Shown: piece after piece, positions 1 to 9,526 of the stretch
Position numbering within the stretch: the first letter of the stretch is position 1
How the letters are laid out: each line of letters begins with the position of its first letter
Origin: Ruegeria atlantica
Lineage (GTDB): Bacteria > Pseudomonadota > Alphaproteobacteria > Rhodobacterales > Rhodobacteraceae
DNA length: 64,000 nucleotides
Reading direction: 5' to 3'
NCBI RefSeq assembly: GCF_013033965.1
Contig: NZ_WQFE01000015.1
Location: 27,005 to 91,004, forward strand
Made by a program: the position numbers and the translations under genes
Notes under the pieces: model-generated
Told to the model about the DNA's origin: nothing
Seen by the model: only the letters and a program-made list of their open reading frames with translations
The model's database searches: none

Positions 1-268
1 CGCGGTAGCAACCCGCTTTCCCAGCATTCGCCGCAGGCGCAAAAAACCCACTATATTACCGCCGACAACCAAGCGATTGCTTGGCTTAGTTTTTACTCCC
101 TGTCTATTGTAGACCAATACGCAAAGTGCCTCGGTTCAACGGCATGCTTCAATCTCGGGCGAAACACCCGCATGAATGAGAACTGTCTGACGATGGACAT
201 ACTTTGGCCAGTTGTTGATATTATACAATGCATAGGGTGCGCTTTTGATCGAAACCTGAGAAAATACA
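1..268. other. Left edge, no supported gene
   Basis: No recognisable gene lies here. One plus-strand frame stays open from base 1 to a TGA at 289-291 (96 codons) and could be the 3' end of a gene cut by the window edge. The translated residues resemble no family I know, and the frame runs into the start of the next gene. Confidence 0.3.
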
Positions 269-721
269 ATGATGAACAGCGACATAACTGACGCTCTATC
301 GGCGGCCCTAGAAGGCTACTTGCGGTTTTTTGACACGACAACTGCGCTAGGTGGAGCACTGTTCGGCGCGTCAGTGTTCCTCATCATTCGCGCAGTTGGC
401 ATTATCAAGGATAAAGATGTAGCGCAGATACAAAACCGAGGCCTGATTTTGATCACTGGATTGAGTGCATTGGTTATGATTGTTCTTGGTTTCATTGCCC
501 AAAATGTCGCGCTCAGCTTCAATGTCGAAATAATGAGGGTTGAGCCTTTTGGCGGATGCGTATTTCCAGACGACCTGTCCCCGACAACCTTCTTCATGGA
601 GTGTCATCGGAAATACTTGCGTACATTGGTATGGATTGATCTGATCGCCAGCTCTACGGGAATACTGTCTATCGGATCATGGTTTGTTTTGCAGTCAAGG
701 AGTCTCGCAAATGAGGAATAG
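269..721 (+). CDS. Hypothetical membrane protein
   Basis: A 150-residue protein with no family that I recognise. Three hydrophobic segments are visible, at about residues 25-45, 60-80 and 122-142, so it is probably an inner-membrane protein. Between the second and third segments is a loop containing two cysteines (about residues 97 and 111). Two adjacent ATG codons (269 and 272) can start it; the ribosome site is weak. Its last codons overlap the start of the next gene, which points to translational coupling and a shared function. Existence of the gene is likely; its role is unknown. Confidence 0.6.
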   Translation: MMNSDITDALSAALEGYLRFFDTTTALGGALFGASVFLIIRAVGIIKDKDVAQIQNRGLILITGLSALVMIVLGFIAQNVALSFNVEIMRVEPFGGCVFPDDLSPTTFFMECHRKYLRTLVWIDLIASSTGILSIGSWFVLQSRSLANEE

Positions 722-1070
722 TCTCTTACTAGCTACACCGTTTCTGCTCTTCGGTTCGACGAACGTAACCGCACAGGGACAAATGGTTGAGGAACTCAAT
801 CAACTTCCCATGGGTGTCACTGATCTTTCGACGCTAGCAGACCAGGCTGATGCTGGGCTGGACGTCTTCTCAAGAAGCAGTGGCGACATTGACCTTTCTG
901 ACATTGCCGGTCAGCTGCAATCCGGAAGCCAAGTCTACACCGCCGGAAGTTCCGCGATCCTTGTTACCGAAGGTGCGGAGCCGGTGTTGCTGATCGAGCA
1001 ACCCGATGGCGGTGTTCAAGCCATGTATATTTGTCGGATTTTGCCAATCTGCACGGAAGCGCCAGACTAG
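711..1070 (+). CDS. Hypothetical exported protein
   Basis: A 119-residue protein beginning at ATG 711, chosen because the following residues (MRNSLLLATPFLLFGS...) form a typical Sec signal peptide with likely cleavage after TAQ or VTA near residue 20. An upstream TTG at 684 would add nine residues and spoil the signal. The ATG sits inside the last codons of the preceding membrane-protein gene, so the two are very probably translated together. The mature part is acidic, has a repeated-looking aliphatic stretch and two C-terminal cysteines (MYICRILPICTE). No family recognised. Confidence 0.6.
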   Translation: MRNSLLLATPFLLFGSTNVTAQGQMVEELNQLPMGVTDLSTLADQADAGLDVFSRSSGDIDLSDIAGQLQSGSQVYTAGSSAILVTEGAEPVLLIEQPDGGVQAMYICRILPICTEAPD

Positions 1071-1168
1071 GCCTCTGACGTACCAACGAAGCCTATCGCT
1101 AGGTATCGTTTTTTGCAGATTTCAAATGGAGTATAAATACAAGCACTTGCATTTCAGGAGAACATTGA

Positions 1169-2278
1169 ATGACCAAAAACATGCGCGACCTCAGCTTTGC
1201 TACATTCAATCTATATAATCTGCAGGTTCCAGGCGGGATCACTTACGACGAAGATAAGCCGGCCATTCCGGACACTGAAGAAGGACGGGCTGAGTATCGT
1301 CGAAAGATCGAGTGGACTGCTGCACAACTCGTTCGTCTCGATGCCGAAGTTATTGGGTTTCAGGAGCTTTGGGCAAAGCAGGCGCTCGTTGATGCCTTCG
1401 AAGCGGCCGGGCTTATCGACCACTATGATCTAGTTGCTCGGGATGCTCCGGGCCGCGGTCGACCGCAGGTGGCCTTGGCCGTGCGAAAGGATCGCAAGGG
1501 CAAAAGTCAACTCCTGCCCGGAGCGGGTTGGGAAGCGAAGTTTCCCGACAACTTCAAGTTCGAGAAAGTCCGCGAAACCGCGGGTGCCGAGGAAGAGGTC
1601 ACAATTACACTAAGTGAGTTTTCCCGTCCCGTTTTGCATGCGCAAGTACAATCAGAAGGCAGAAGCCCAAAACCACCTGTGGTGACTGTTTACGTCGCAC
1701 ATCTTAAATCAAAGGGACCGGCGCGAGTCAGCTTTGCGCGCCCGAAGCCGCAGATTTTGAACGACTATCCTAACATAGCCAAGAGCGCCTTGTCCCACGT
1801 GCGGCGCGTTATGGAGGCCGGAGCGTTGCGCGCTATGCTAGACGAGGTCATGGTCTCCGAAGACAAGGACGCGCTGTCGCCGGTCGTTGTGATGGGTGAT
1901 CTCAACGATGGAACATTGTCTGTCACCAACGAACTTATTTCGGACCAGCCTGGATATCGTGTCATTGAGAAAAGCACGGCTGGATTGTCCGCAAACAAGG
2001 GGCTCTATTCCGCCGAACGACTCCAGCAGCTGCGGTCTATGCGCCACGTCTATTATACCTACATCTTCAAGAATAAGCTTGAGAGCCTCGATCATATCCT
2101 TGTTTCCGAGGAGTTCTACGATCATTCCCGGAAACGCCACTGGAGCTTCCGCGAGATGGAGATCTTTAATGATCACGTCGGGCGTTCGGAAGACAAAGCG
2201 GAGGGTGCGGGCGATCACGGGCTGGTTCGAACCTATTTTGATTGGAACCCTATGCCGGAGGAAATTGCTAGGGTCTGA
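1169..2278 (+). CDS. Endonuclease/exonuclease/phosphatase family protein
   Basis: A 369-residue member of the EEP (exonuclease III/DNase I/phosphodiesterase) superfamily. The ordered catalytic signatures are visible: TFNLYNL near the N terminus (Asn), GFQELW (metal-binding Glu), YVAHLKSKG (His), VMGDLNDG (Asp and Asn), LDHILVS and finally GDHGLVRTYFD (Asp-His pair). These make a metal-dependent phosphodiester hydrolase likely, but the substrate (nucleic acid, phospholipid or other) cannot be told. There is no clear signal peptide. The start is ATG 1169, preceded by CAGGAG at 1155-1160. It stands alone, about 100 bases after the two small genes and convergent with sstT. Confidence 0.88.
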   Translation: MTKNMRDLSFATFNLYNLQVPGGITYDEDKPAIPDTEEGRAEYRRKIEWTAAQLVRLDAEVIGFQELWAKQALVDAFEAAGLIDHYDLVARDAPGRGRPQVALAVRKDRKGKSQLLPGAGWEAKFPDNFKFEKVRETAGAEEEVTITLSEFSRPVLHAQVQSEGRSPKPPVVTVYVAHLKSKGPARVSFARPKPQILNDYPNIAKSALSHVRRVMEAGALRAMLDEVMVSEDKDALSPVVVMGDLNDGTLSVTNELISDQPGYRVIEKSTAGLSANKGLYSAERLQQLRSMRHVYYTYIFKNKLESLDHILVSEEFYDHSRKRHWSFREMEIFNDHVGRSEDKAEGAGDHGLVRTYFDWNPMPEEIARV

Positions 2279-2524
2279 TTAGTCCGGTTCCGGTTTTGGT
2301 CCGCATGGTTGAGCAGTCCACCTGTGGTTCGAGCTGCTGACTCCGATACACGAAAGCGACTTTTTAGTTAGCGCGTCTCATTAGCGGTAACCATTGGAAA
2401 TGCCGATAAGAGGCTTTCGTCGTAAATGCCGCCACCGTACTTCAGCTTCACCAGACCGGCCATTCGCTACGCTCGCAAGATCGTTCGGCACGCGACTTCA
2501 CGGATCGCGGACCAAATGGCCGCT

Positions 2525-2550
2525 CAACCGCCGACTGAAGCCGGCGGTTG
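2525..2550 (-). terminator. Hairpin downstream of sstT
   Basis: A perfect 9-bp inverted repeat (CAACCGCCG at 2525-2533 and CGGCGGTTG at 2542-2550) with an 8-base loop lies 22 bases past the sstT stop codon, between two convergent genes. No T-tract follows on either strand, so it may be a terminator of weak type or a 3'-end stabilising stem. Confidence 0.4.
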
Positions 2551-2571
2551 TAGGAAGTGTTTATGCAGTGA

Positions 2572-3801
2572 CTAAGCGGCCACCTGTGCCACGGGTAGTT
2601 TGCGTGGGTAGGGATCACCTTGCTTATACGATCCCGCAGCAGTGAACAGAACGTCCGTCGATGAGTTCAAACCGGTTTCCGCAGAATCCTGCAGTACGCC
2701 GACGATGAAGCCGATGCTAACCACCTGCATAGCCGTTGCGTTGTCGATACCAAACAAGCTGGCAGCCATTGGTATCAGCAGCAGTGATCCGCCCGCTACA
2801 CCCGAAGCTCCAGTAGCAGCAATCGAGGCAATGATGCTCAGGAAAAGGGCCGAAAGGAAATCGACCTGAATGCCCATTGTATGAACGGTTGCCAGCGTCA
2901 TGACCGTGATGGTTATGGCGGCACCGGCCATATTGATCGTGGCGCCGATTGGGATAGTGACCGAATAGGTCTCTTCATCCAGATTCATGCGACGGCAAAG
3001 TTCCATATTCACCGGAATATTCGCGGCCGAGCTACGCATGAAAAAAGCGGTGATCCCGGACTCCCGCAGGCATGTGAAAACCAACGGATAAGGGTTTTTG
3101 CGAATGCGCAGGAACACGATCAGCGGATTCACAACCAAGGCCATGAAAACCATGCAACCGATCAACAACGCCAGCAATTGACCGTAGCTTGCAAGCGTTT
3201 CAAAGCCGGTCTCTGCGATCGTCGAGGCCACGATACCGAAGATACCGATTGGGGCCACCCGGATTATTGCTGCGACGATCTTGGTGATTGCGCCGTCCAG
3301 GTCCGACATCAGGGTTTTGGTCGAGTCGCTGGCGTGGCGGAAGACCAACCCGAGGCCAACGGCCCAGGCGAGAATGCCGATATAGTTCGCGGTTGCCAGT
3401 GCATTCACCGGATTATCGACGATTTTCAGTAGGATGTTCTTGACAACCTCGGCCAAACCATCCGGTGCATCCAGAAGCTGGGGCGTACCCGTTAGATGCA
3501 ATGTGATCGGAAACATGAAGCTGGCTGCAACGGCAACCAGTGCAGCTGCGAAGGTTCCGAGAATATACAATAAAACCACGGGGCCCATGCGCGCCTCGCT
3601 GTCCTTTTTGTGGTTTGTGATCGCCGCGCAAACCAGGATCAAAACCAAAATTGGCGCAACGGCTTTCAGTGCGTCGACGAAAAAGTCGCCAAGCAGGCCG
3701 ACGGCTGAACCGGCGGCAGGCCAAAGGGTGGCGAGAAGAGCACCAGCAACAAGGCCGATGATGATTTGAGTAACCAGGCTACCACGCAGAATAGAATTCA
3801 T
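2572..3801 (-). CDS. sstT: Serine/threonine:Na+ symporter SstT
   Basis: A 409-residue inner-membrane secondary transporter of the dicarboxylate/amino acid:cation symporter (DAACS) family. It matches E. coli SstT as I remember it along the whole length, for example [14 protein letters not shown], the substrate-site segment [46 protein letters not shown] and the end segment [11 protein letters not shown]. SstT imports serine and threonine with sodium. Two in-frame ATGs are available, at 3810 and 3801; I chose 3801 because AGGATGG lies 5-11 bases ahead of it, whereas nothing is correctly spaced before 3810. It is a single-gene unit with a long upstream region. Confidence 0.93.
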   Translation of the reverse strand: MNSILRGSLVTQIIIGLVAGALLATLWPAAGSAVGLLGDFFVDALKAVAPILVLILVCAAITNHKKDSEARMGPVVLLYILGTFAAALVAVAASFMFPITLHLTGTPQLLDAPDGLAEVVKNILLKIVDNPVNALATANYIGILAWAVGLGLVFRHASDSTKTLMSDLDGAITKIVAAIIRVAPIGIFGIVASTIAETGFETLASYGQLLALLIGCMVFMALVVNPLIVFLRIRKNPYPLVFTCLRESGITAFFMRSSAANIPVNMELCRRMNLDEETYSVTIPIGATINMAGAAITITVMTLATVHTMGIQVDFLSALFLSIIASIAATGASGVAGGSLLLIPMAASLFGIDNATAMQVVSIGFIVGVLQDSAETGLNSSTDVLFTAAGSYKQGDPYPRKLPVAQVAA

Positions 3802-4985
3802 GGGGACCATCCTGTTCGAATAGGGGCCTGAAGGGTGTAACTCACTCCCGCACAGGCGCAGTTAAAGTTGAAAGGTTGGTGGCTACTTGGGCGCTTTAGA
3901 ATTTATTTAAACGCCTTCAGAAGGCTAAGGCTTAATTCGGTCTGGGCTGAAGTAGTTGTTTTTTGAATGAGGATGCGTGATTTATGAGGGCATAACAAAG
4001 CCTTACCTTAGGTCAACCTGATTGCATCATCAGATGATATCTAAATGATTCTTAATAACTTTCTCAAAGTGATGGCTCCAAAATTCGACTCTTAGCTGGC
4101 CGCTGCTGTCCAGTAACGAACCAAAAACGGCGCTGGCTGCGATGGTTGGTTGAAGTCCCGCATCAAAAAGTGCAATCCCTGCGGCCGAAGCGCAGGTAGC
4201 GGTCAAAGAAAGCCGCTTTCGTCACTCGGTCCAACCAAAGTCTGTGAAGATCTTCGACACAAACTTCGGTAACGTGCGCTCTCTTGTCCTGACGCGTTTG
4301 GAACAGCAACACCAAGAGCGGATATACGTGTAGAGCGCAGCATTCCTGGTTTTAGCCTCGAACCCGGCATCGGAAGTGCTGCAGCATCTAACAGAGAAGT
4401 TACTCAACCTTGATGAAGGCAGCACAAAGCTGCCATTGGCCGGAGCCCGCCTTTGCTGCACCACGGCCTGTCAAAGGAGTCGTTCGCTGCTGGTGCACAT
4501 CTCCGGGGTCCTGATGGTCATCGGAGCGGGACAGAGCCGTCTTTTTCTCATGCCGCTGGTGCTGACGCAGAAAATCTTCGCGCCCACAGCACCGAGAATT
4601 TGGCAACGCGGTGATTTTCACCAGATCGGTCGTTGAAAGCTGTTCTGAGACGTAAATTTTAAAGCTCATTTTCGCAGCGAGCTACTTCGACCACCGAGAC
4701 GCGGACAGACCCGACTTTTGCTCGCGCTGCCGTTGCCGACGCAGCATTCGCTCGCGGGAGCGGCACGAATATCGCTGCATTGCGACTGACGTCGCCGGAG
4801 CCGACGAGCAATGTTTGCGCAAATTGATCTCTGCCCGTAAATCCTCCGGGCAGAACGATAGGGATGAAGTTTCGTCATCGGAGCGATTGGTAAAGCTGAT
4901 TTAGCAAAGCCTGACCGAGAATGTGTCGCTGGAACTGGATGCGGTACTGAAGAAACTGCGCCACCGCTTATGTCAGTTCGACGCT
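3802..4985. other. Gene-poor stretch, possibly with a decayed reading frame
   Basis: About 1.2 kb without a convincing gene. Near sstT it contains a compact inverted repeat, GCCTTCAGAAGGC (3913-3925), that could be an operator. Between about 4656 and 4985 one plus-strand frame reads through with a single stop (TAG 4902-4904) and encodes a coiled-coil-like segment ending in LELDAVLKKLRHRL; this might be a gene relic but it matches no family that I know. The rest shows only short overlapping open frames of poor composition on both strands. Confidence 0.4.
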
Positions 4986-5747
4986 TCAAGTCTCGGTCAG
5001 GTGCTTCCTGACCGTTGGATCAATCTTAGTACTTTGGATCGGATAGATACCACAAGCGGCTATAGCCTCGCGCGCTGAAACACGCTCGTGCAAGCGTTTC
5101 CAGATTGTTTTAGCTGCGTAAGGATGTGGGTAAGGGCGCCATGCGACACCCATGGTCATTCCTCGCAGATACTTCAATTGTTGACGGTGCGCGGAGTACA
5201 GGATTGTATTGGCGACGCTGCCCTCTCTTACGAGTTCGTGTTCAGTCACAAATATCCTGTTTCCTCGCATAGTCACCAAACCAGCATAGCGCGAAATCTG
5301 ATGAGTGCTTTTATCTGATGAGGTGGCAATCTCCCTGGAACGGATCGTGAATAGCCCATCCACTTCCTGAATGCGGATCAACGAACAGAAGATCTTTCCT
5401 TCCCAGGATGGCGTGCAAAAATATGAATGATAGAAACCTACGTAACGCCTGAGGTTTTTCTGTTGATCCCGAAAGGGATCCAGAAACGCTTCTGTGGGTG
5501 TTTTGCCAATTTGTGGCAGGACACCCTTTAACATTCGCTCAAAGCTTGTCGTTTCCGCGAACAGTTCAGCCTCTGTCAGGTCGAAATGGCGTGCAATGCG
5601 GCGCATGTTGTGGGCCGAAGGCAGGCTAGAACCATTCAGGTAGCGATTAAATTGCTGCCTGTTGACGCCGATATCACGACAAATTTGCGAAATACTTCCG
5701 TGTTCTGCGCATAACGACTTTAGGTTTGCAGAAAAATTCTCTGACAT
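4986..5747 (-). CDS. XRE-family transcriptional regulator
   Basis: A 253-residue DNA-binding protein. Residues about 5-62 form a helix-turn-helix of the XRE/Cro type (SQICRDIGVNRQQFNRYLNG, followed by PSAHNMRRIARHFDLTEAEL). The remaining roughly 190 residues form an unknown C-terminal domain, presumably for ligand sensing. ATG 5747 is preferred over 5786 because AAAGG lies at a suitable distance upstream and because the HTH then sits at the very N terminus. It is transcribed divergently from the CocE-ABC-amidohydrolase operon, 129 bases away, and is the obvious candidate for its local regulator (inference). Confidence 0.85.
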   Translation of the reverse strand: MSENFSANLKSLCAEHGSISQICRDIGVNRQQFNRYLNGSSLPSAHNMRRIARHFDLTEAELFAETTSFERMLKGVLPQIGKTPTEAFLDPFRDQQKNLRRYVGFYHSYFCTPSWEGKIFCSLIRIQEVDGLFTIRSREIATSSDKSTHQISRYAGLVTMRGNRIFVTEHELVREGSVANTILYSAHRQQLKYLRGMTMGVAWRPYPHPYAAKTIWKRLHERVSAREAIAACGIYPIQSTKIDPTVRKHLTET

Positions 5748-5804
5748 AAGTGAAACCTTTCTCGTTTTGACGCTATCTCGCGACAAATAGCATCAATTCG
5801 CGCA

Positions 5805-5818
5805 AAATTGCACAATTT
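5805..5818. promoter_or_regulatory. Candidate operator between XRE regulator and cocE-like operon
   Basis: An inverted repeat AAATTG-CA-CAATTT lies in the 129-base divergent region, 58 bases before the regulator start and 59 bases before the hydrolase start. Its position and symmetry fit a dimeric XRE-type repressor site; no binding data exist. Confidence 0.35.
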
Positions 5819-5876
5819 GTTTTCCCTGCAAACTGGTTTCTTCTTCAGCATCAGCTCGCAATAGACAAGCCCGCAA

Positions 5877-7853
5877 ATGCCATTTGAAACCATCGAAAAC
5901 ACATGGATCACACTCTCTGATGGGCGGAGGCTTGCTGCACGTCTTTGGTTGCCTGACACGGGTCCCGCCCCAGCTATTTTGGAATATCTGCCTTACCGTA
6001 AACGCGACGGCACTGCGCCACGAGATGAAACAACACACACGGTATTTGCCGAGGCGGGCTATTCCTGCATCCGGGTCGACATAGCCGGCACCGGGGACAG
6101 CGAAGGGCAGTTTGATGACGAATATTCTGAACAGGAGCTGCGTGATGGTGAGGAAGTCATAGCCTGGATCGCGGCGCAGGAATGGTGTGACGGCCAAGTT
6201 GGGATGATCGGAATTTCGTGGGGTGGGTTTAACGGTCTGCAACTGGCCTTCCGACAACCACCCGCGTTGAAAGCGGTGGTCAGCGTCGCCTCGACCGTGG
6301 ACCGCTATGCGGATGACATCCATTTCATGGGTGGGTGCCTGCTGAGTGACAACATGAACTGGGGCAGTCAGATGTTTGCCTATCTGACCCGACCCGCTGA
6401 TCCGGACCTTCGTGCGGATTGGCGAGAGGACTGGCTGGCCCGGCTGCAAAACGTTCCATTCTCAGCGGCAGATTGGCTGCGCCATCAGACGCGTGACGCG
6501 TTTTGGAAACATGGCTCGGTTTGCGAGGATTGGTCCGCGATCCAAACCCCCGTTTTGGCCATCACCGGCTGGGCAGATGCTTATGTCAATGCGCCCCCGG
6601 CTTTGGCAGCCAACCTGATGGTGCCAACCAAGGCCGTCATTGGACCGTGGGAACACCGCTATGCGCATATCTCGAAACTCGATCCTGCGGACTTTCATTC
6701 CGAAGTAATCGGCTGGTTTGACCGTTGGCTGAAAGGGCAGGAAAATGGGGCCGAGGACCTTCCTGCGTACCGGACATACATGCAGGAACATTTCAATCCG
6801 ATGGCGCTCAACTCTGCCCGGCAAGGTCGTTGGATTGCCGAAACCACCTGGCCGTCGCCGCACATATCCGAACAGATCTGGCATTTGGCGCCCGGCGGGT
6901 TTTCGCAGGAACCGGCGACAGGCACGGTCGCCGTCATATCACCCAGTCACGTCGGCGGGGAAGGCGGGTATTTCTGCGCTGGCATGCGGATCGACAATGA
7001 ACTTGCAGGCGACCAGGCAAGGGATGATGCCCTGTCGATGTGTTTTGACAGCGCACCGCTGCAAGCCCCGCTGGAGCTGCTGGGCCGCGCAAAGCTCAAA
7101 TTCCGGTTCTCGGTGGATCAACCGGTTGCCCAGATTGTCGCAAGGCTGTGCGATGTCTCGCCCGAAGGTGTATCGCAGCGCATCAGCTATCGTCCGTTGA
7201 ACCTGTGCCACTACCGCAGCCACGAAATGCCCGAAACCCTGCAACCGGGTGAAATCTATGAGGCCGAGATTGCCCTGAACGAATGCGCGCATCATTTGCG
7301 CGAGGGTCACGTGTTACGGCTGGCGCTGTCGACGTCGTACTGGCCGATCGTCTGGCCAGCGCCGCATTCGGCAGAGGTGACTTTGCACTTGCGGGATTGC
7401 GCCCTGCATTTGCCGGTACGCGACGTCACGCATGAGGTTCAAGCCTCGGAACCCGGCCCGGCGCAGAATTATCCGGTTCTTGCCGCTGAACAATTGCGCC
7501 CACCATCCGCGCATTCCGAAGGCACCGTGACCGATGATGGTCAGGTCTTGCTAAAGACGTTTGATGATTACGGCAAAACGCGCGACCCTTATCACGATCT
7601 GATCGTCGGCAGTGACGTGCGCATGCATTACAGCATTCACCCCGATGATCCGGCATCCGCTTGTTTCGAGACCGCCTGGAATTTCATCTTTGAGCGGGCG
7701 GATTGGCAAGTCGCGATCTCGACCGAATGCCGGATGACCTGCGACGCACAGAATTTTTATCTCGACCGCAAGCTACGCGCCACCGAAGGCGCGGATGAAA
7801 TCGAAGTTCTGACGAAGGAATGGTCCGAAACCGTTCCGCGCGGGCTTCTATGA
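5877..7853 (+). CDS. CocE/NonD family hydrolase
   Basis: A 658-residue alpha/beta-hydrolase of the X-Pro dipeptidyl-peptidase/cocaine esterase type. The nucleophile elbow GISWGG (Ser near residue 119), the catalytic Asp region TGWADAY and the His region GPWEHRYAH are all present, followed by the C-terminal jelly-roll domain typical of the family (from about residue 330). Such enzymes cleave acyl esters, amides or N-terminal peptides. The start ATG 5877 has no evident Shine-Dalgarno. It is the first gene of an operon continuing with a peptide-type ABC importer and two further hydrolases, so it probably acts on the imported compound. The protein has no signal peptide and is likely cytoplasmic. 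Confidence 0.9.
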   Translation: MPFETIENTWITLSDGRRLAARLWLPDTGPAPAILEYLPYRKRDGTAPRDETTHTVFAEAGYSCIRVDIAGTGDSEGQFDDEYSEQELRDGEEVIAWIAAQEWCDGQVGMIGISWGGFNGLQLAFRQPPALKAVVSVASTVDRYADDIHFMGGCLLSDNMNWGSQMFAYLTRPADPDLRADWREDWLARLQNVPFSAADWLRHQTRDAFWKHGSVCEDWSAIQTPVLAITGWADAYVNAPPALAANLMVPTKAVIGPWEHRYAHISKLDPADFHSEVIGWFDRWLKGQENGAEDLPAYRTYMQEHFNPMALNSARQGRWIAETTWPSPHISEQIWHLAPGGFSQEPATGTVAVISPSHVGGEGGYFCAGMRIDNELAGDQARDDALSMCFDSAPLQAPLELLGRAKLKFRFSVDQPVAQIVARLCDVSPEGVSQRISYRPLNLCHYRSHEMPETLQPGEIYEAEIALNECAHHLREGHVLRLALSTSYWPIVWPAPHSAEVTLHLRDCALHLPVRDVTHEVQASEPGPAQNYPVLAAEQLRPPSAHSEGTVTDDGQVLLKTFDDYGKTRDPYHDLIVGSDVRMHYSIHPDDPASACFETAWNFIFERADWQVAISTECRMTCDAQNFYLDRKLRATEGADEIEVLTKEWSETVPRGLL

Positions 7854-7874
7854 CTTAATCCAAGGGAGGATACT

Positions 7875-9440
7875 ATGAAGATCGAATGGACAAAGGCCAA
7901 TGTAGGCCGCCGGGGGTTTCTGAAGGGCGCAACCGCGCTTGGGGCCGCTACGGCGCTTCCGATGGGATGGGCGAACCGCGCGTTTGCCGCAGATGACGGC
8001 GTATTGCGGGTTCGGGCTTATGGTGATGCGCAGAACATGGATCCGGCCCATTCTGTTGGTGTCGTTGAAGAAGAGGTTCATGCCTCGATCTACAACAAGC
8101 TGATTCAGTACAAACCCGGCGAGGAATGGGGCTGGCAGCTGGATGCCGCCACGATGATTGAGCAGGTCGATCCGACCCATATCAAATTTGCATTGCGTGA
8201 CGATATCGGGTTCACCAACGGATTTGGCGCAATGACCGCCGAGGACGTCAAGTTCAGCATGGAACGGATCGTGGACGACGCGACCGACAGTCCGAACAAG
8301 CCCGATCTGGGGCCATTCAGCCATGTGGATGTGACCGGTGAGCGCGAAGGTACTATTGTGCTGAACAAACCGTTCGCACCGATCTGGTCGATCGCACTGC
8401 CGTACATTACCGGTAACATCGTCTCAAAAGCTGCAGTCGAAGCCGCCGGCGGCCGGATCGGTGCCGATCCGGTTGCAGAATCCGGTCCTTACCTGCGCGA
8501 CAGCTGGTCGCCCAAGGAAAAGACGGTTCTTAAACGCAACCCTGACTGGAAAGGGGATGCCCCCACTTGGGATACTGTCGAAATCTATCCGATTGACGAT
8601 GAAAACACTGCCGAGATTGCGTTCGAGGCAGGTGAGCTGGACGTTACCCGCGTATCGCTGGGTTCGGTCGAACGGTATCGTGCCGGGGTCCCCAATGGTG
8701 GATCGCTGGTCGAAAAACCCTCGCTTTATTATGTCTGGATGGGCATGAACGTCGAACACCCGAAGCTGCAAAATCAAAAACTGCGGCAGGCGATTCAACA
8801 CGCGGTGGATGTTCCCAGTATTCTGGAGGCCGCGTATTTTGGTGCTGCTGAACCCTCGACCGGCATCATTGCACCGGGCCTTGCCGGTCATCGGTCATCT
8901 TCGCTGGTGCCGCCTGAGGCGAACTTCGAGAAAGCGGCCCAGCTGCTTGCGGAATCCGGTGAGACCAATGTCACGCTGACCCTCGATACGCTGAACAAGA
9001 CGACCTTCACCACAACCGCTCAGATCATTCAGGCCACGCTGGCGCAGATTGGGATCGCGGTTGAGGTGAACGTTCTTGAATCCGGGGCGTTTTGGGCGTC
9101 TGGTGACAATGAGAACCTGCAGCTGGTTCTGAACCGCTTTTCGATGACACCGGACCCATACTATGCAACGTCGTGGTTCACGCCCGAGCAGATCGGGAAA
9201 TGGAACTGGGAACGTTTCAACAGCCCGGAATTCAACGAGATTCATGAAACTGCGGCTGCTGAAACGGATATCGCAAAGCGGGCAGAGATGTATCAGCGTG
9301 CACAGGATCTGATGGAAGAAAGCGGGGCCTATCGCTTCATCACCCATGAGGCAACGCCGGTCATTCACAGCGCACGTGTCATTCCTGCGTTGCGGCCGGA
9401 CGGCCTGTCGTTGCTTCGCTATTTCGGCAAGGCGACCTGA
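7875..9440 (+). CDS. ABC importer, substrate-binding protein (peptide type)
   Basis: A 521-residue family 5 solute-binding protein. The N terminus carries a twin-arginine signal (GRRGFLKGATALGAATALP) with cleavage expected after FAA, near residue 37, so it is exported folded to the periplasm. The body shows the family landmarks: YGDAQNMDPAHS near the start of the mature form, the CLUSTER1 region LRDDIGFTNGFGAMTAEDVKFSMERI, and the LRQAIQHAVD segment. GGAGGA lies just ahead of ATG 7875. The gene is 21 bases after the hydrolase gene and is followed by two permeases and two ATPases. Substrate unknown; dipeptide, opine or another amide is possible. Confidence 0.92.
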   Translation: MKIEWTKANVGRRGFLKGATALGAATALPMGWANRAFAADDGVLRVRAYGDAQNMDPAHSVGVVEEEVHASIYNKLIQYKPGEEWGWQLDAATMIEQVDPTHIKFALRDDIGFTNGFGAMTAEDVKFSMERIVDDATDSPNKPDLGPFSHVDVTGEREGTIVLNKPFAPIWSIALPYITGNIVSKAAVEAAGGRIGADPVAESGPYLRDSWSPKEKTVLKRNPDWKGDAPTWDTVEIYPIDDENTAEIAFEAGELDVTRVSLGSVERYRAGVPNGGSLVEKPSLYYVWMGMNVEHPKLQNQKLRQAIQHAVDVPSILEAAYFGAAEPSTGIIAPGLAGHRSSSLVPPEANFEKAAQLLAESGETNVTLTLDTLNKTTFTTTAQIIQATLAQIGIAVEVNVLESGAFWASGDNENLQLVLNRFSMTPDPYYATSWFTPEQIGKWNWERFNSPEFNEIHETAAAETDIAKRAEMYQRAQDLMEESGAYRFITHEATPVIHSARVIPALRPDGLSLLRYFGKAT

Positions 9441-9526
9441 CCTCCCCAGGTCGATCGGGTGCGGCGGGCGCGTGATGCTCGCCGTGCCAAAATGAACGCC
9501 ATCAAGCCATAAGGAGCCAGTTGGCC

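Noticed and set aside
93..359. Minus-strand frame of 88 codons at the left edge
   Set aside because: Poor composition, no ribosome site, and it overlaps the better supported plus-strand membrane-protein gene.
2394..3432. Plus-strand frames at 2394-2645 and 2881-3432
   Set aside because: The first has no ribosome site or family and partly overlaps the sstT end; the second is antisense to sstT.
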